From Candidatus Oscillochloris fontis (GTDB lineage: Bacteria > Chloroflexota > Chloroflexia > Chloroflexales > Chloroflexaceae): a stretch of 64,000 bases of DNA. Position 1 is the first letter of the stretch, and each line of letters begins with the position of its first letter. The translations under genes and the position numbers were made by a program. The notes under the pieces are model-generated. The model was not told where the DNA came from, searched no databases, and worked only from the letters and a program-made list of their open reading frames with translations. This document shows, one piece after another, positions 17,357 to 28,300 of this stretch. Location of the stretch: positions 1 through 64,000 of the forward strand of contig NZ_RYFD01000018.1 in assembly GCF_004138135.1 (NCBI RefSeq), written 5' to 3'.

Positions 17357-19498
17357 TCACATCATGCTGATCTCGATCACCGTATTGGGGCCAAGTTGCA
17401 CCTGGGTCGTAGTACGAAGAACCTCGGCTTGATTAGGCTGAAGCTGCCTGCCAGTGATGAATGTGCCGTTGGCACTATTCAGATCAATCACGGTGACATC
17501 AGCCCCTTGCAAACGAATCTGCAAGTGAGTGCGCGAAATATCAGTATCGCCAAGGATCGGGAGGTTAATCCCCTTCTTCTCGCTCCGTCCGATGATGAAT
17601 GGGAAGGTGTCAACGAGCACATCAAGTTTTTGGGTCGGGTCTTTGGTTTTGAGTACTCGCACTCGCACCTGCTTGGTGCGTTGGCCGGATTGGAGCGGAG
17701 GTGAAGCATGCGATCCATTAACGCGTCCGGTTAGCTCAGTATAGACACGCGGGCCAGGCAGGGCAGTTGGCTGGCGGGTGCGCCACATGAGATAGCCACG
17801 CCATCCCAAGATACCGACAACTGCCAAGAGGACAACTCCGATCAGCCACAGCCAGATCGGATTCAGTCCGGGTTTTGGCGTAATCTTAAAAGAATATTCG
17901 GTATCTAACGGCTGTCCATTCGCCTCGGTACGCAACTTGAGCATAAACTCATCCTGTGCCCCGGCTCGATAGAGGTCAGGTGGTATATCAATCAGAATTT
18001 GCGCTTGAGAATCAGGCACAATACCGGGGAGATTAATGACATTCTTCCCCGAATTGGTGGTAATACTTAGTTGAAAAGGGAGAGGATGCTGACCCAAGCC
18101 ACGCATCACCAGTTGAATGAGCAGTTTCTTCGCCTCCCAGTTGGGTGTCACCGAATCAACTACAACCTGAAGGCTCGGTTCATACTTGACGCAGGTTGAT
18201 GCCAAGATAGTCGGATCGGCTCCGTTCTCGACCTCCTGCGGCCCCAACTGGAAGGCTTGCCCGTCACGATTCGTAGCTTGGATCTGGAAACAATACTGAT
18301 GCCCGGACTGAAAACTCGTGGTCGGGATCGGGATTGCGCTTTGGAGTTGATCGAGCGCCAAATTCAGCTTATTCTGCTGGGTTCCAGCATCCATATCCTT
18401 GATCATCAGGGTGACACCACCTAGAGCCTGGATATTACTGGGATCAAGATTGAGGGTATACTGATCCGCTGCGTTGTCGTAGGAAGCAACCGGCTTAAAC
18501 GTGGGTGGCGGGTAGTAGTCAAAATCCGCCTTCACCACAAAGGTACCCAGAATGGTCTGATCGCTCCCCTCCACCTGTACCTGGAGCGCAGCCGTATTTG
18601 GCCCACTGCGCGGGTAGAGCGTAGCCTTCGCCACCCACTGACTATCCAAGATCTGCATGATCTCGCTGAAGCGGTCTTTCAACTGATCCGCCACACCGAC
18701 AACAGCGGCTCCATTTGTATCACGCGCCATACGCGAGAGCACCGCTTCATCAATCGAGCGGCAACTCTGCGAGGCACACAAGCCTATCGTGTAGATCGGA
18801 ATACCCTTATCCTTGGCGCGTAGGATGACATTCTCAGCTCCACGCTCACTACACTGGCCGCCACCGGAGAGTTCATCCACACCATCGGTAAAGAGAATAA
18901 CGGCGCGCCGCTCTTCTGGCTGGGCCGAATCGGCCAGGAGCTGTACCGCCTGAAATGCTGCATTGTAGAGGCATGTGCCCGCCCCAGGGGCAGAACGCCA
19001 TGCACTCACTTCACTACGCCAAAACTGGCGGTTACTAGAGAAACTTTCAGCACTCCCCAAGCGTGTATTGACATCCAATGTCGTGAACTGGTAGATAAAG
19101 AACTGTGCCCGTTCAGGGGCGCTATCTAAGGCTTGCAGCGCCGCATCACGGGCAACATCCAGGTTGTTGCGCATACTCCCGCTGGCATCAAGCAGCAAGA
19201 CGATCTTAATTGGTGCATCGGGTTCACTAATCGCGGCACGCACGGAGCGATTGTCGCCGATCAGGTTGATCGTGCCCTCGTTGCGCAGCTTGACATCGCG
19301 CTTCAGAATCGGGTCACCATTCATGTCGCGCAGGGTAAAGTAGCTGCGCACCAACAAGCCATTGTCTATGCCCTGATCGCTCGTACTCGTATGCAGCACC
19401 ACCACACTCGGAGTGCTCGTTTGCGCATAGCTCAACACCGGCCAGAGGATACTGAAGAGCAGGATGAAGAGCATAAACTGAAAGCGCCTGCGTTGCAT
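17357..19498 (-). CDS. VWA-TM-FHA protein 2
   Basis: The protein has 713 residues. A signal peptide (FMLFILLFSILWPVLSYAQT) is followed by a VWA domain with an intact MIDAS (IVLLLDASGSMRNN, about residues 98-111). A beta-rich region follows, then a membrane helix (LWLIGVVLLAVVGILGWRGY, about 565-590) and a cytoplasmic FHA domain (FIIGRSEKKG, DTDISRTHLQI, LNSANGTFI). It has the same domain order as the protein at 11329, and the preceding genes (effector, EspG-like) match as well. It is the last gene of the long - strand operon, 32 bases after its neighbour. It probably couples an external adhesive or sensory domain to the phospho-threonine circuit. Confidence 0.85.
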   Translation of the reverse strand: MQRRRFQFMLFILLFSILWPVLSYAQTSTPSVVVLHTSTSDQGIDNGLLVRSYFTLRDMNGDPILKRDVKLRNEGTINLIGDNRSVRAAISEPDAPIKIVLLLDASGSMRNNLDVARDAALQALDSAPERAQFFIYQFTTLDVNTRLGSAESFSSNRQFWRSEVSAWRSAPGAGTCLYNAAFQAVQLLADSAQPEERRAVILFTDGVDELSGGGQCSERGAENVILRAKDKGIPIYTIGLCASQSCRSIDEAVLSRMARDTNGAAVVGVADQLKDRFSEIMQILDSQWVAKATLYPRSGPNTAALQVQVEGSDQTILGTFVVKADFDYYPPPTFKPVASYDNAADQYTLNLDPSNIQALGGVTLMIKDMDAGTQQNKLNLALDQLQSAIPIPTTSFQSGHQYCFQIQATNRDGQAFQLGPQEVENGADPTILASTCVKYEPSLQVVVDSVTPNWEAKKLLIQLVMRGLGQHPLPFQLSITTNSGKNVINLPGIVPDSQAQILIDIPPDLYRAGAQDEFMLKLRTEANGQPLDTEYSFKITPKPGLNPIWLWLIGVVLLAVVGILGWRGYLMWRTRQPTALPGPRVYTELTGRVNGSHASPPLQSGQRTKQVRVRVLKTKDPTQKLDVLVDTFPFIIGRSEKKGINLPILGDTDISRTHLQIRLQGADVTVIDLNSANGTFITGRQLQPNQAEVLRTTTQVQLGPNTVIEISMM

Positions 19499-19530
19499 AG
19501 AATACCTTTAGAAGTTATATGGTTATGAAA

Positions 19531-20346
19531 TCAGTTTACTTCATAAATGTACGTCAACAACATCACCAAACGTGCTTGTGCCGAAGCACGATTTACTCGT
19601 TCAATACTAACCTTATGTGGGTCATTACGTTCGATTAACCATATTCCTTGAGAAGTATCTATGAAAGTTAATTGCCGAGCTTGACCCGCAGAGCCAGAAG
19701 ATTTCTTATCAACAATACCCATAATAGAACTATTTATATATGGCCCAGTAAGCGCCTGGATAAATTGTTCTGTTATAGGAATTTCAACATGCTGTTTGAG
19801 CAATGTTGTATGAACTGCATCTTGGTTTCCAGCACTCAAATCATCCAGCAATGTAGCAAATAGCTCCTGTGGCAATGAAATTGCCGGAATATACTCTTCA
19901 CCTTCACTCGTCAGTGGCACTTCCAACAGAATTTGATTAATCATAACCTGAGGATCGGCAAACATCATAAACCGATCAATGCTAGGTCGTTCACGCCGAT
20001 GGATAACCACCACCTCGTCATGGATATGGAGACACGATGATGTCAGTTGCTCGCCACCAATACGGCGATCTATGTAGATGACACGTTCAGCGCTATGGCA
20101 AGCAATGAGCATTCCACCCAAGGTATGATCAATCTCCAGCGTCTGGTTGGCATGATCATCCTGAACAAAGCCACGCGCTCGTAGGGCGTGCAACCCATTC
20201 AGACGCCAAATATTGGCAATCTCATCAGTGAGTTGCACATCGGCACTACTTCCCCCAATGAAGCGATTAAGGTTGAGTGCGCTCTGAAGATAGAGCATCT
20301 CTGCTCCACTCAATTGAAGATCTATGATCATTGGTTCAGTTGTCAT
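19531..20346 (-). CDS. EspG-like partner of effector 2
   Basis: The protein has 271 residues and is predicted cytosolic. Its pattern (IDLQLSGAEMLYLQSALNLN, LNGLHALRARGFVQDD, LGGMLIACHSAERVIYIDRR) follows the same order of helices and strands as the protein at 10535, and both sit directly after a WXG100-headed effector gene. EspG-type chaperones bind such substrates and keep them ready for the ATPase. The conserved position is stronger evidence than the sequence. It starts 30 bases after effector 2 ends. Confidence 0.55.
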   Translation of the reverse strand: MTTEPMIIDLQLSGAEMLYLQSALNLNRFIGGSSADVQLTDEIANIWRLNGLHALRARGFVQDDHANQTLEIDHTLGGMLIACHSAERVIYIDRRIGGEQLTSSCLHIHDEVVVIHRRERPSIDRFMMFADPQVMINQILLEVPLTSEGEEYIPAISLPQELFATLLDDLSAGNQDAVHTTLLKQHVEIPITEQFIQALTGPYINSSIMGIVDKKSSGSAGQARQLTFIDTSQGIWLIERNDPHKVSIERVNRASAQARLVMLLTYIYEVN

Positions 20347-20375
20347 ATATTCCTCTCAAATATTCAATCGTGTCA

Positions 20376-21737
20376 TCACCATGGAGTCTTAAACCAAGTC
20401 CGCCAATTGCCATCTGAAAAGTTGAATGTTTCTGTAATACGATGAGTTGTCTGATTATTTTGTTTTATTTGTTGTTCAACAAATGAATTTACTGTTGATT
20501 TTACAGAATTATCAATCGGAAGGATTTGAACAATACTATTCACAGTCGAATAAGTAGTGTTATTTCTTAAGTTTTCCATTGAATATTTAAGATCTGCAAC
20601 GCCATCCACAAAATTAGCACTCTTTAAGAGAATATTACCCATAGAACCAAGGTACTCCTTACTAAGATCTTGTTGTTTTCTCTGCATATCCTGAATTCCA
20701 TTATTAAAAGTCTCCATTGAAGGGTTTTTCAGAATTTCATATCCGAAATCCCAAGCATTTTTCATTGACGCAAGTGGCATTTTATAATAATTATACCCAA
20801 ACTCAGCTACCGATTTCGTTACCTCTCCTAAATCTGCGTTTTTTAGCGCTTTTCTGGCCATATTCGCATCATCTTGAAGAATCTCACGATAGGAATCAGA
20901 AGCAAAAGCACCATTATAGAAATCAATTAACCCAATCTCTGCGGTTCCTCCTAGCTGAACACCAGCATTTACCAGTAATGCTACGGCACCAGCTCCAGTA
21001 CTTCCAATCGCTAAGTTTATTCCCGTATCTAATGTGTTTACACTTACAGTCTTAGTCCAATCAATATTACCCGAATCATTGGTGTATCTCTTACTTTGGA
21101 CGTCATTCAAGACACCCAGAATCGTATCAAATGCGAACGTAGCAGATTTGAAGGCTTTACTGTCAAGAATTTCGCTGAGTTTACCTTGTTTTTTACCCAC
21201 TCCAAAAATAAAATCATACATTTGATTCATACTTTTTACATTCCCTCGGGTATCAAATAAATCATTAAGAGCACGTCCAATATTTTTAAACATATTCCTT
21301 GTTTTTGCACCTTTAAATTTATTAATTACTCGCATGAGTAACTCTAATGAAACATCTTTTGAGTTCCTGATAATATCAAAATAATTAATATCATCTTCTG
21401 TTACATCGCTATTTTGCGTTCCATCTCCTTCAAATATTGACTTAGCCTCCTGCTCTGCTTGCTGAAAAATCTGTACCACCTCAATCGTAACCTGCTGGGC
21501 ATCATGCAAAGACTGTATCAGGCGCATAACAGCAGGAAAGATCTCGTTATTCATTTCATGGAAAAACTGATTCGCACCCTTACCAATCCAACCGCCCTGT
21601 TCAAGAAGACTAAAAGTACGCACCATTTGACGGTACATGTCATCATACGAGATGGCACTATTTCCAAAACGATCTGCGATCTGGAGCATAGACTGATATT
21701 CTATTTGTATTGTCTGGGCCTGGTTGAGGTTGGGCAT
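20376..21737 (-). CDS. WXG100-headed candidate type VII effector 2
   Basis: The protein has 453 residues. The N-terminal 105 residues form a WXG100 hairpin (IEYQSMLQIADRF, LEQGGWIGKGANQFFHEMNN) close to effector 1 and to the small WXG100 protein at 33438. The remaining 350 residues are Asn/Lys-rich with a Gly/Ala-rich hydrophobic stretch (LAIGSTGAGAVALLVNAGVQ) and no recognised domain. The body of the gene is visibly richer in A and T than its neighbours, which suggests recent acquisition or exchange of the toxin end. The EspG-like gene follows. The product is likely secreted, and its activity is unknown. Confidence 0.7.
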   Translation of the reverse strand: MPNLNQAQTIQIEYQSMLQIADRFGNSAISYDDMYRQMVRTFSLLEQGGWIGKGANQFFHEMNNEIFPAVMRLIQSLHDAQQVTIEVVQIFQQAEQEAKSIFEGDGTQNSDVTEDDINYFDIIRNSKDVSLELLMRVINKFKGAKTRNMFKNIGRALNDLFDTRGNVKSMNQMYDFIFGVGKKQGKLSEILDSKAFKSATFAFDTILGVLNDVQSKRYTNDSGNIDWTKTVSVNTLDTGINLAIGSTGAGAVALLVNAGVQLGGTAEIGLIDFYNGAFASDSYREILQDDANMARKALKNADLGEVTKSVAEFGYNYYKMPLASMKNAWDFGYEILKNPSMETFNNGIQDMQRKQQDLSKEYLGSMGNILLKSANFVDGVADLKYSMENLRNNTTYSTVNSIVQILPIDNSVKSTVNSFVEQQIKQNNQTTHRITETFNFSDGNWRTWFKTPW

Positions 21738-21752
21738 ACGACCTCCTTAACA

Positions 21753-22373
21753 TTAAAGTATGATGACTTGCAGTTTAATCTGGCTACGCACAAGTTCGAT
21801 AGTATCACCATGTTGGATCGGATAGCGCCCATTGACCGGCACCGGGGGCATATTCGGGCTAATGACGTGGAGCGGATTCTTTGGTGCAAGGCTCTCGATC
21901 AAGACCTGCTGGCCCTCGGTGAGGATCTGGGCATGACGACGCGAGACACTATAGTCGCTCAGGTTGCAAGCGATGAGTTCGTTATTGGGTAACTTGTCAT
22001 CAAAACGCCCAATAATTGCCGGTTGCCATGCTAAACGCATGATGCGGTCACTGCCTTGTTCGCGCAGGTAGATGCGCCGCCCCATAGGCTGGGCAGTAGG
22101 AGGAAGTGGTGGGTCAACCTCAACCAGACGGCATGCCCGTTGTGTACCCAATTGTTTGAGCAGCATATCTTCGTCGTCTAGGGGAATGCCATCTGGTTCG
22201 CGCACCAGACGGTAGGCGCTTGGATCACGGATCAGATGCGCAATATCTTGGAACTCGCTCATGATCGCCTGCACCAGATCACGCGGCGTGACACGGCGCA
22301 GAATCTTGACCCGTTGGGGTTTGTCAATCAGCGAGAGGTCTATCTGGAGTTCGGTGTAATCGTCCATGCTCAT
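21753..22373 (-). CDS. Ubiquitin-like (YukD/EsaB-type) domain fused to FHA
   Basis: The protein has 206 residues. The first 80 or so residues have a ubiquitin-like pattern (YTELQIDLSLIDKPQRVKIL, TPRDLVQAIMSEF, LLKQLG) as in YukD/EsaB, the small regulator of Firmicute type VII systems and of the EccD N-terminus. The rest is an FHA domain (PAIIGRFDDK, LSDYSVSRRHAQILTEG). Its ATG overlaps the stop of the giant ATPase gene (ATGA), so the two are made together. It probably docks a phosphorylated partner onto the ATPase. Joining these two domains in one short protein is uncommon. Confidence 0.75.
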   Translation of the reverse strand: MSMDDYTELQIDLSLIDKPQRVKILRRVTPRDLVQAIMSEFQDIAHLIRDPSAYRLVREPDGIPLDDEDMLLKQLGTQRACRLVEVDPPLPPTAQPMGRRIYLREQGSDRIMRLAWQPAIIGRFDDKLPNNELIACNLSDYSVSRRHAQILTEGQQVLIESLAPKNPLHVISPNMPPVPVNGRYPIQHGDTIELVRSQIKLQVIIL

Positions 22374-25300
22374 GGCTGCGAGCTTTCTACCATACGAGCA
22401 ACTTCGCGGATGATATCTTCATCCTTAAATGTTTCGAGCATAGAATCGATGAGCGAATCATCCATTCCTTGCGCTCTACTTTCACGGCGATAGAGTTCAT
22501 GTAACAACTGCCGTAGCCGTTCAGGCGAGCGCTGTCCATTCAGTTGGAGCAACTCTTCCACGAGCAGCGGAGTGTTCAGATCCAGTTTACGGGTATCGCT
22601 GCGTAGGGCTTGGAGTTCACGTTGGGCACCTTGCTGGAGCAAGGTCCATTGGCGCTGGATGTGCGGATCTTCCACCTGTTGGGATGCCACTGCTTGGATG
22701 CGGCTATCACTCCAGGCTGCAACTGGTTCGGGGTACGACGCTTGAATGCGCTCCACCCATTGATCGAGGCGGGTCACAACGGCATTGGCCAGCGCATCCT
22801 CTGACAGTTCCGCCTCAGTGGCAGGTACAGCCGTCGCCGAGGCGAGGTGGATCAGTTGGGGAACCCCCGAACGCACTAGGTAGCCACGACCCGGCGGCAG
22901 TTCACGATCTTTGAAACCGGCAGGAATACGGGTTACTCTCAGTACATCGAGCGACTGGGAGGCACGTAAGCCAATTCCGAGGTGAGCAGCCATAATCTGC
23001 CTGCGCAGATCACTCATACTACTCGTTTCCGGGGCCGTCGCAATGATGAAGTGCAGACCATCAGCGCCATGGCGACGGGCAAGGCTGGCCAGGGCTTGTT
23101 GTTGGGCGGTGTGCAGATCTTGGCTGAATTCCTCGAAATTATCAATCAGCACAAAGAGTTGGTGTCCGATCTCGCCCGCTGCCATGCGCTTGGCCTCATC
23201 GGTAATGCGATCAACCAGATCGGCCAGTTGCTCCTTCTCGGTAATCGTCGCAACCACATGGGGTAGGTCGGCAAGGCTCTGTTGGCCACCATAGTTCATA
23301 AACTTGCGCTGCATATCCACCAACACTATGCGAACTTGATCGGGACTATGGCGACTTGCCAATGCCAGTGCCCATGTGGTGAGTGCCGTGGTACGCCCAG
23401 AGAGCGGCGGGCCAACAATCGCCATGTGGGGAGCGATGCGCTTGAGATCGAGGCTCACAGGTTCAAGATGCCGATTCAGACCCAATGCTACCTCAATCTG
23501 GCCACTGCCCGGTGCAGGTAACTGAGTAAGCAACTCATCTAAAGGAAGTAGCTCTGGCAGAACGGGAATGGGTTCAGGCTTGGTACGCCAGCCACGCTGC
23601 ACGATCAGATCGCGCATGTGGGTAGTGAGTTGAACCAGATGGGCTTGCATCTGATCGGAGCCACTGGGCGTATTGAGCGCCGTAACCCCTAAGGGCAATG
23701 CCGTCTGAAAAAGGACTGGGCGTTGGCCACGCCGAATATAGCCGCGTCCGGGTTGGTTCTCGAACTCAACAACCCCGCGCCCGACCAGATCCATATAGCG
23801 ATCTAGATTGCTCTGGCGTAGGGTAATGCGCTCGGTGAAGAGGTTATAGAGGCGCGGAGGCATATTCGCGGGCAAGTTGGCGCTGATCACAAAAGAGATG
23901 CCTGCATTGAGCGAACGCCGTACCAGTGGGATGAGGGCATCTTCGATGAGTTTCTCGTAGCCCTCTTGGAGTTCAGCAATGTTGTCAATAACGACCAAGA
24001 TAGCCGGTAGTGGTTCGCCAGCATGTAGGGCGTTATAGGCATAGAGATGATCAACCCCGGCCTCGCTGATGCGTTGCTGGCGTGTCTGTACGATCCGATC
24101 TAGCGTGTCGAGGAGGCGTTGCAAGCGCTCTTCAAAATGGTTCTCATCGGAGTAAATGACCGCACCCGCATGGGGCAAGGCTTCAAGGCTGCGCAAACCA
24201 CGGCCACCGAGATCGAGGATATAGGCATGTAACTCATCGGGCGTATGGGTTGTGGCGAGGCTCAACAATAACGTGCGCAGGAAGGTTGAGCGTCCGGTGC
24301 CTGCATCGCCAAAGATGGCCACATGGTTACGACTAAGATCGAGTTGCATGGGGCGTTGCGTGGCCTCGCTGGGCAGATCCATGAGGCCGACGATGGGTTG
24401 CATCGCCCGCGATTTGTTCTGGGGCAGTGGGGCATCGGGAGCATTCCAGACAATACCCGGCCACAGGCGCGGCGTATCCTGGACCAACCAATTGGCCATT
24501 GCTGGTTCCAGAAGGTAGCGCTGAGTACTCTTGCCATCACTGAGCGGCGTATCGAGACTAAAGGCCGCCGGTAAGAAACCTGGCCATGGACGCGGCACTA
24601 AGCGGCCCGCATTGAGTTCATGGGCGAGGGATACTACCGCATCGAAGAGGCGCGGCGTCTCATCCTGACGAGCTTGATTCGCATCGAGATTGACAAAGTG
24701 CGCTCCAGGCACCTCCTCACCACTATAGGCAACCTGGATCAGTTCAAGGTTCTCATTACCAACCTGAATATAGCCCCGTCCGGGCAGATTATTGGGTAAG
24801 AAGGCCGCATCGGGGCGGCGTAACATATCGCGGCTGGTATCAAGTTCCTCTACGCGCAGGCAGAGACGCAACTTGATATTGGCACGCATCTGATCCGAAA
24901 CGCCCTTGGGACGTTGTGAGGCGAGGATGAGATTGACGCCTTGGGCACGTCCCACACGGGTAATGCTGTCTAATTGGATACGATAATCGGGGTTATCGCT
25001 AATCATCTCAGAGAATTCATCAATGATAACGCAGAGATGCGGATAGGCTTCACGGCTACGGTGATACCCCTTATTGCGATACTCGACAATATCCTTGGTG
25101 CCGGTCTCCGCATTAAGACGCTGGCGGCGCTGCATCTCGGCATCAATGGCGGTAAACATACGGTGGACAGCCGACTTATCCAGGTTAGTCACCATATCCA
25201 CCACATGGGGCAGGTGTTCAAAGGGCTTAAAGGCTCCTCCACCCTTATAATCCACGAGCACAAAGTTGAGTACTTCTGGGCTGTAGTGAACGGCCAAACC

Positions 25301-28300
25301 CGTGATGAAGGTCATCAAGACTTCGGACTTGCCCGATCCGGTGCCACCCGCGATCAGAGCATGAACACCATCCTTCTTCGCTTCGAGCGTTAAGATACGA
25401 TCCCGATTGCCAGAACCTGTACCCAACGGCACCTTCAGCCAATCTGCGGCATCAGGTTCAGCATTCGTTTGCCACTGCTGCTGCATAGCCGCAGGCAGTT
25501 GAGCTAGAAAATGCGCATACAACGGGCTAATCTTGCATGAACGCGCCAACATGTCGCGGTAGGCAAGTTTACTGGCCAGAGCATCAATGCGGATGGGTTG
25601 TGGGTAGCTCAGCCCGGTTTGGGCGATCAGATCTTGCATGTGTTGGGCAATCTGCCTGACCTGATCAGACTCATCGCACACCTTCCCTTGGGCATCGAGC
25701 GAACCAGGCACCAGCGCCACCTGGAAGGTAAGGGGGCGACCCTCAATCCGCACCAAGCCACGCCCATTGATCTCCTCGACCTCACCGGCACCAACCCCCA
25801 CCACCATACTATAGTCGCTACTATCGCCCAGCCGCAGTGTGAAGCGCTCGGTAAAGAGACTGTAGAGCTTACTAGAGATCTGCTGCGGGCGATTCGCGCT
25901 GATAACCATATACAGCCCAAAAGCGCGCCCCTGGCGAGCCAGGGTAACAAACGATTCCAGTGGATTATCGGCCATATCGCGCTTCTCAGAGCGCGTAACG
26001 CCAAAGGTCTCGATCAATTCACCGACATTATCTATCAGGATCACCTGAGCAGGCAGGGGTTGACCCGCACATTTGCGGTTATATTCCTCAATACTCGACA
26101 CCTTCTGATTGCTAAAGAGGGCTTGGCGATCAGCAATTAGTTCTTGGAGTTGCCGCCAGAGTTGCTGGAGGCGCTCCTCATAGCCGGTTGCATCAGGGGA
26201 GATATAGGTACCCACATGGGGTAGCGGGTTGAGCATCTCCAGGCTACGGCCACCACCAAGATCGAGCATATGCAGGTGTAGTTCGGCTGGGCTATGGGTA
26301 GCGCTAAGGTGCAGCGCCAAGGCGCGCAAAAAGCTACTCTTGCCCCAACCAGAGGCACCAAAGACCACCGCATGACCCCGGCTGAGATCAACGATCAGCG
26401 GGAGCAGGCGAGCCGCGTATGGGTTATCCACCAAGCCCACCACCCCACGTAGAGCCGTCTGGCTCCAATCCACACCCGCCCAACGCCCATGCCCTTGGTA
26501 CCAATCATGTACAGCAGCACTCAAGACAAGCGGTACGCGGGTAGGATCGTTCGTCATCAGGGCCAAGAAGTGCGGATCAACCCGATCCAGGGGCACCACA
26601 TCCGCGAAGGTGAAGGTGCTAAGCGGAGCAGGCCAGGGCGCACTCGGACGGGGAGCGCTCCCCAACAACCCCTGAGCCATCTGTACCACGGCCTGGTAGA
26701 AGCGCAACTTCTCGCCCTCGGCGGTGGGCGGAGCGGATTCAAACGTTTCGCCGGTATAGGCAAACTGGAGCAGTTCAACGCCTTCATTCCCCGCCTGAAG
26801 ATAGCCGCGACCGGGCAGGCCATTGGGCAAGGCGGCCGCATCGGGTCGGCGTAGCAACTCGCGGCTCGTCTCGGCCTGTTCGACACGTAGACAGATACGC
26901 AACTTGATGTTGGCGCGCATCTGATCAGTGACCCCAATCGGGCGTTGCGACGCGAGGAGGAGATAAACACCTTGGGCACGGCCAAGGCGGGTAATACTCT
27001 CCAACTCCTCGGCGAACTCGGCATTATCGCGGATCATCTCGGCATACTCATCAATAATGATGAAGAGATGCGGATAGGGTACACCCGTGAGGTGTAGACC
27101 TTTGCGCCGGTAGGCAATAATATTCTCGGTACCCGTCTCTTTATTCAGGGCTTGGCGACGCTCCATCTCGGCGCGGATCGCCGTAAAGACGCGCTTAACC
27201 GCTGCCCGATTGAGGTTCGTGACCATGTCCACCACATGCGGCAAGTTCTCAAAGGGCTTAAACGCCCCACCGCCCTTATAGTCTACCAGCACAAAATTGA
27301 GCGTATCGGGGGCATAACGCAACGCCAGACTGACAACCAGCGACATGAGGAGTTCGGACTTGCCTGATCCGGTGCCACCCGCAATCAGGCCATGCACACC
27401 ATCCTTACTGGCCTCAAAGTGGATCTGACGTGGGCGATTACCCGAACTAAGGCCGATCACCGCCTGCAACCAATCGGCATGGTGCGGATCGCGGCTCTTC
27501 ACCCATGCTTGGCGCGTACTAACAGTGAGTTCAGCAAACGTCAGTTTGGTATTCCTGAGCCACTTATCACTCAGGATCTCTTTGAGCAACACTGAGCGGG
27601 GCAAACCATCCACTCGCGGAGGGCGGATGTAGCGAGCGGGATGATCGGCGATATGTGACTGCATTGCTTCGGCAAGGCGTTCAAGTTCGCGCTGCTCATT
27701 ACTCTGATCGCTATTCTGGGTTGAGGTAATCGGCAATGCGACCTGAAAGGCCAGTGGTTGGCCAGCAATACGCACATAGCCACGCCCAGCGACCGATCCG
27801 ATCTCTTCAACTGCGCCACCAACAATCGTGCGATACTCGGTACTATCGGCCAAGCGCAGCGTCATGCGTTCGGTAAAGAGGCTGGTCACACCACTCGGCA
27901 CATCGGCAGGCTGAGCCGCCGAGATAACCACATGCACCCCATAGGTCTTGGCTTGGCGTAAGACCACAATAAAGCGTTGTAAGAGACTCTCAACATTATC
28001 CGACGTATCACCGAAGGTGGCCACAAACTCGCTAAAATTATCAATCAGCAAGACAATCGCCGGGAGTGGCTGAACGGCATTGCGCTGGTTATAGGCGATC
28101 AGATCATCACTCCCCAAGACCTTCTTACGGGCATCAATCAATTGCTCAATCTCGCGCACCAACTGATTGACGCGCTCCTCATACGCCTCTTCATCGGGAG
28201 TGATCACCGCTCCTACGTGGGGCAGTTTGCGCAGTACCCCAAAGCCCCGCCCACCCAAATCGAGTAAGTAGAGGTGCAGGTAATTGGGTGAGTGGCTAGC

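Noticed and set aside
20376-21737. LXG-type toxin assignment for effector 2
   Set aside because: The head has a WXG100 turn and not the LXG pattern, and no nuclease or NADase motif was found in the body.
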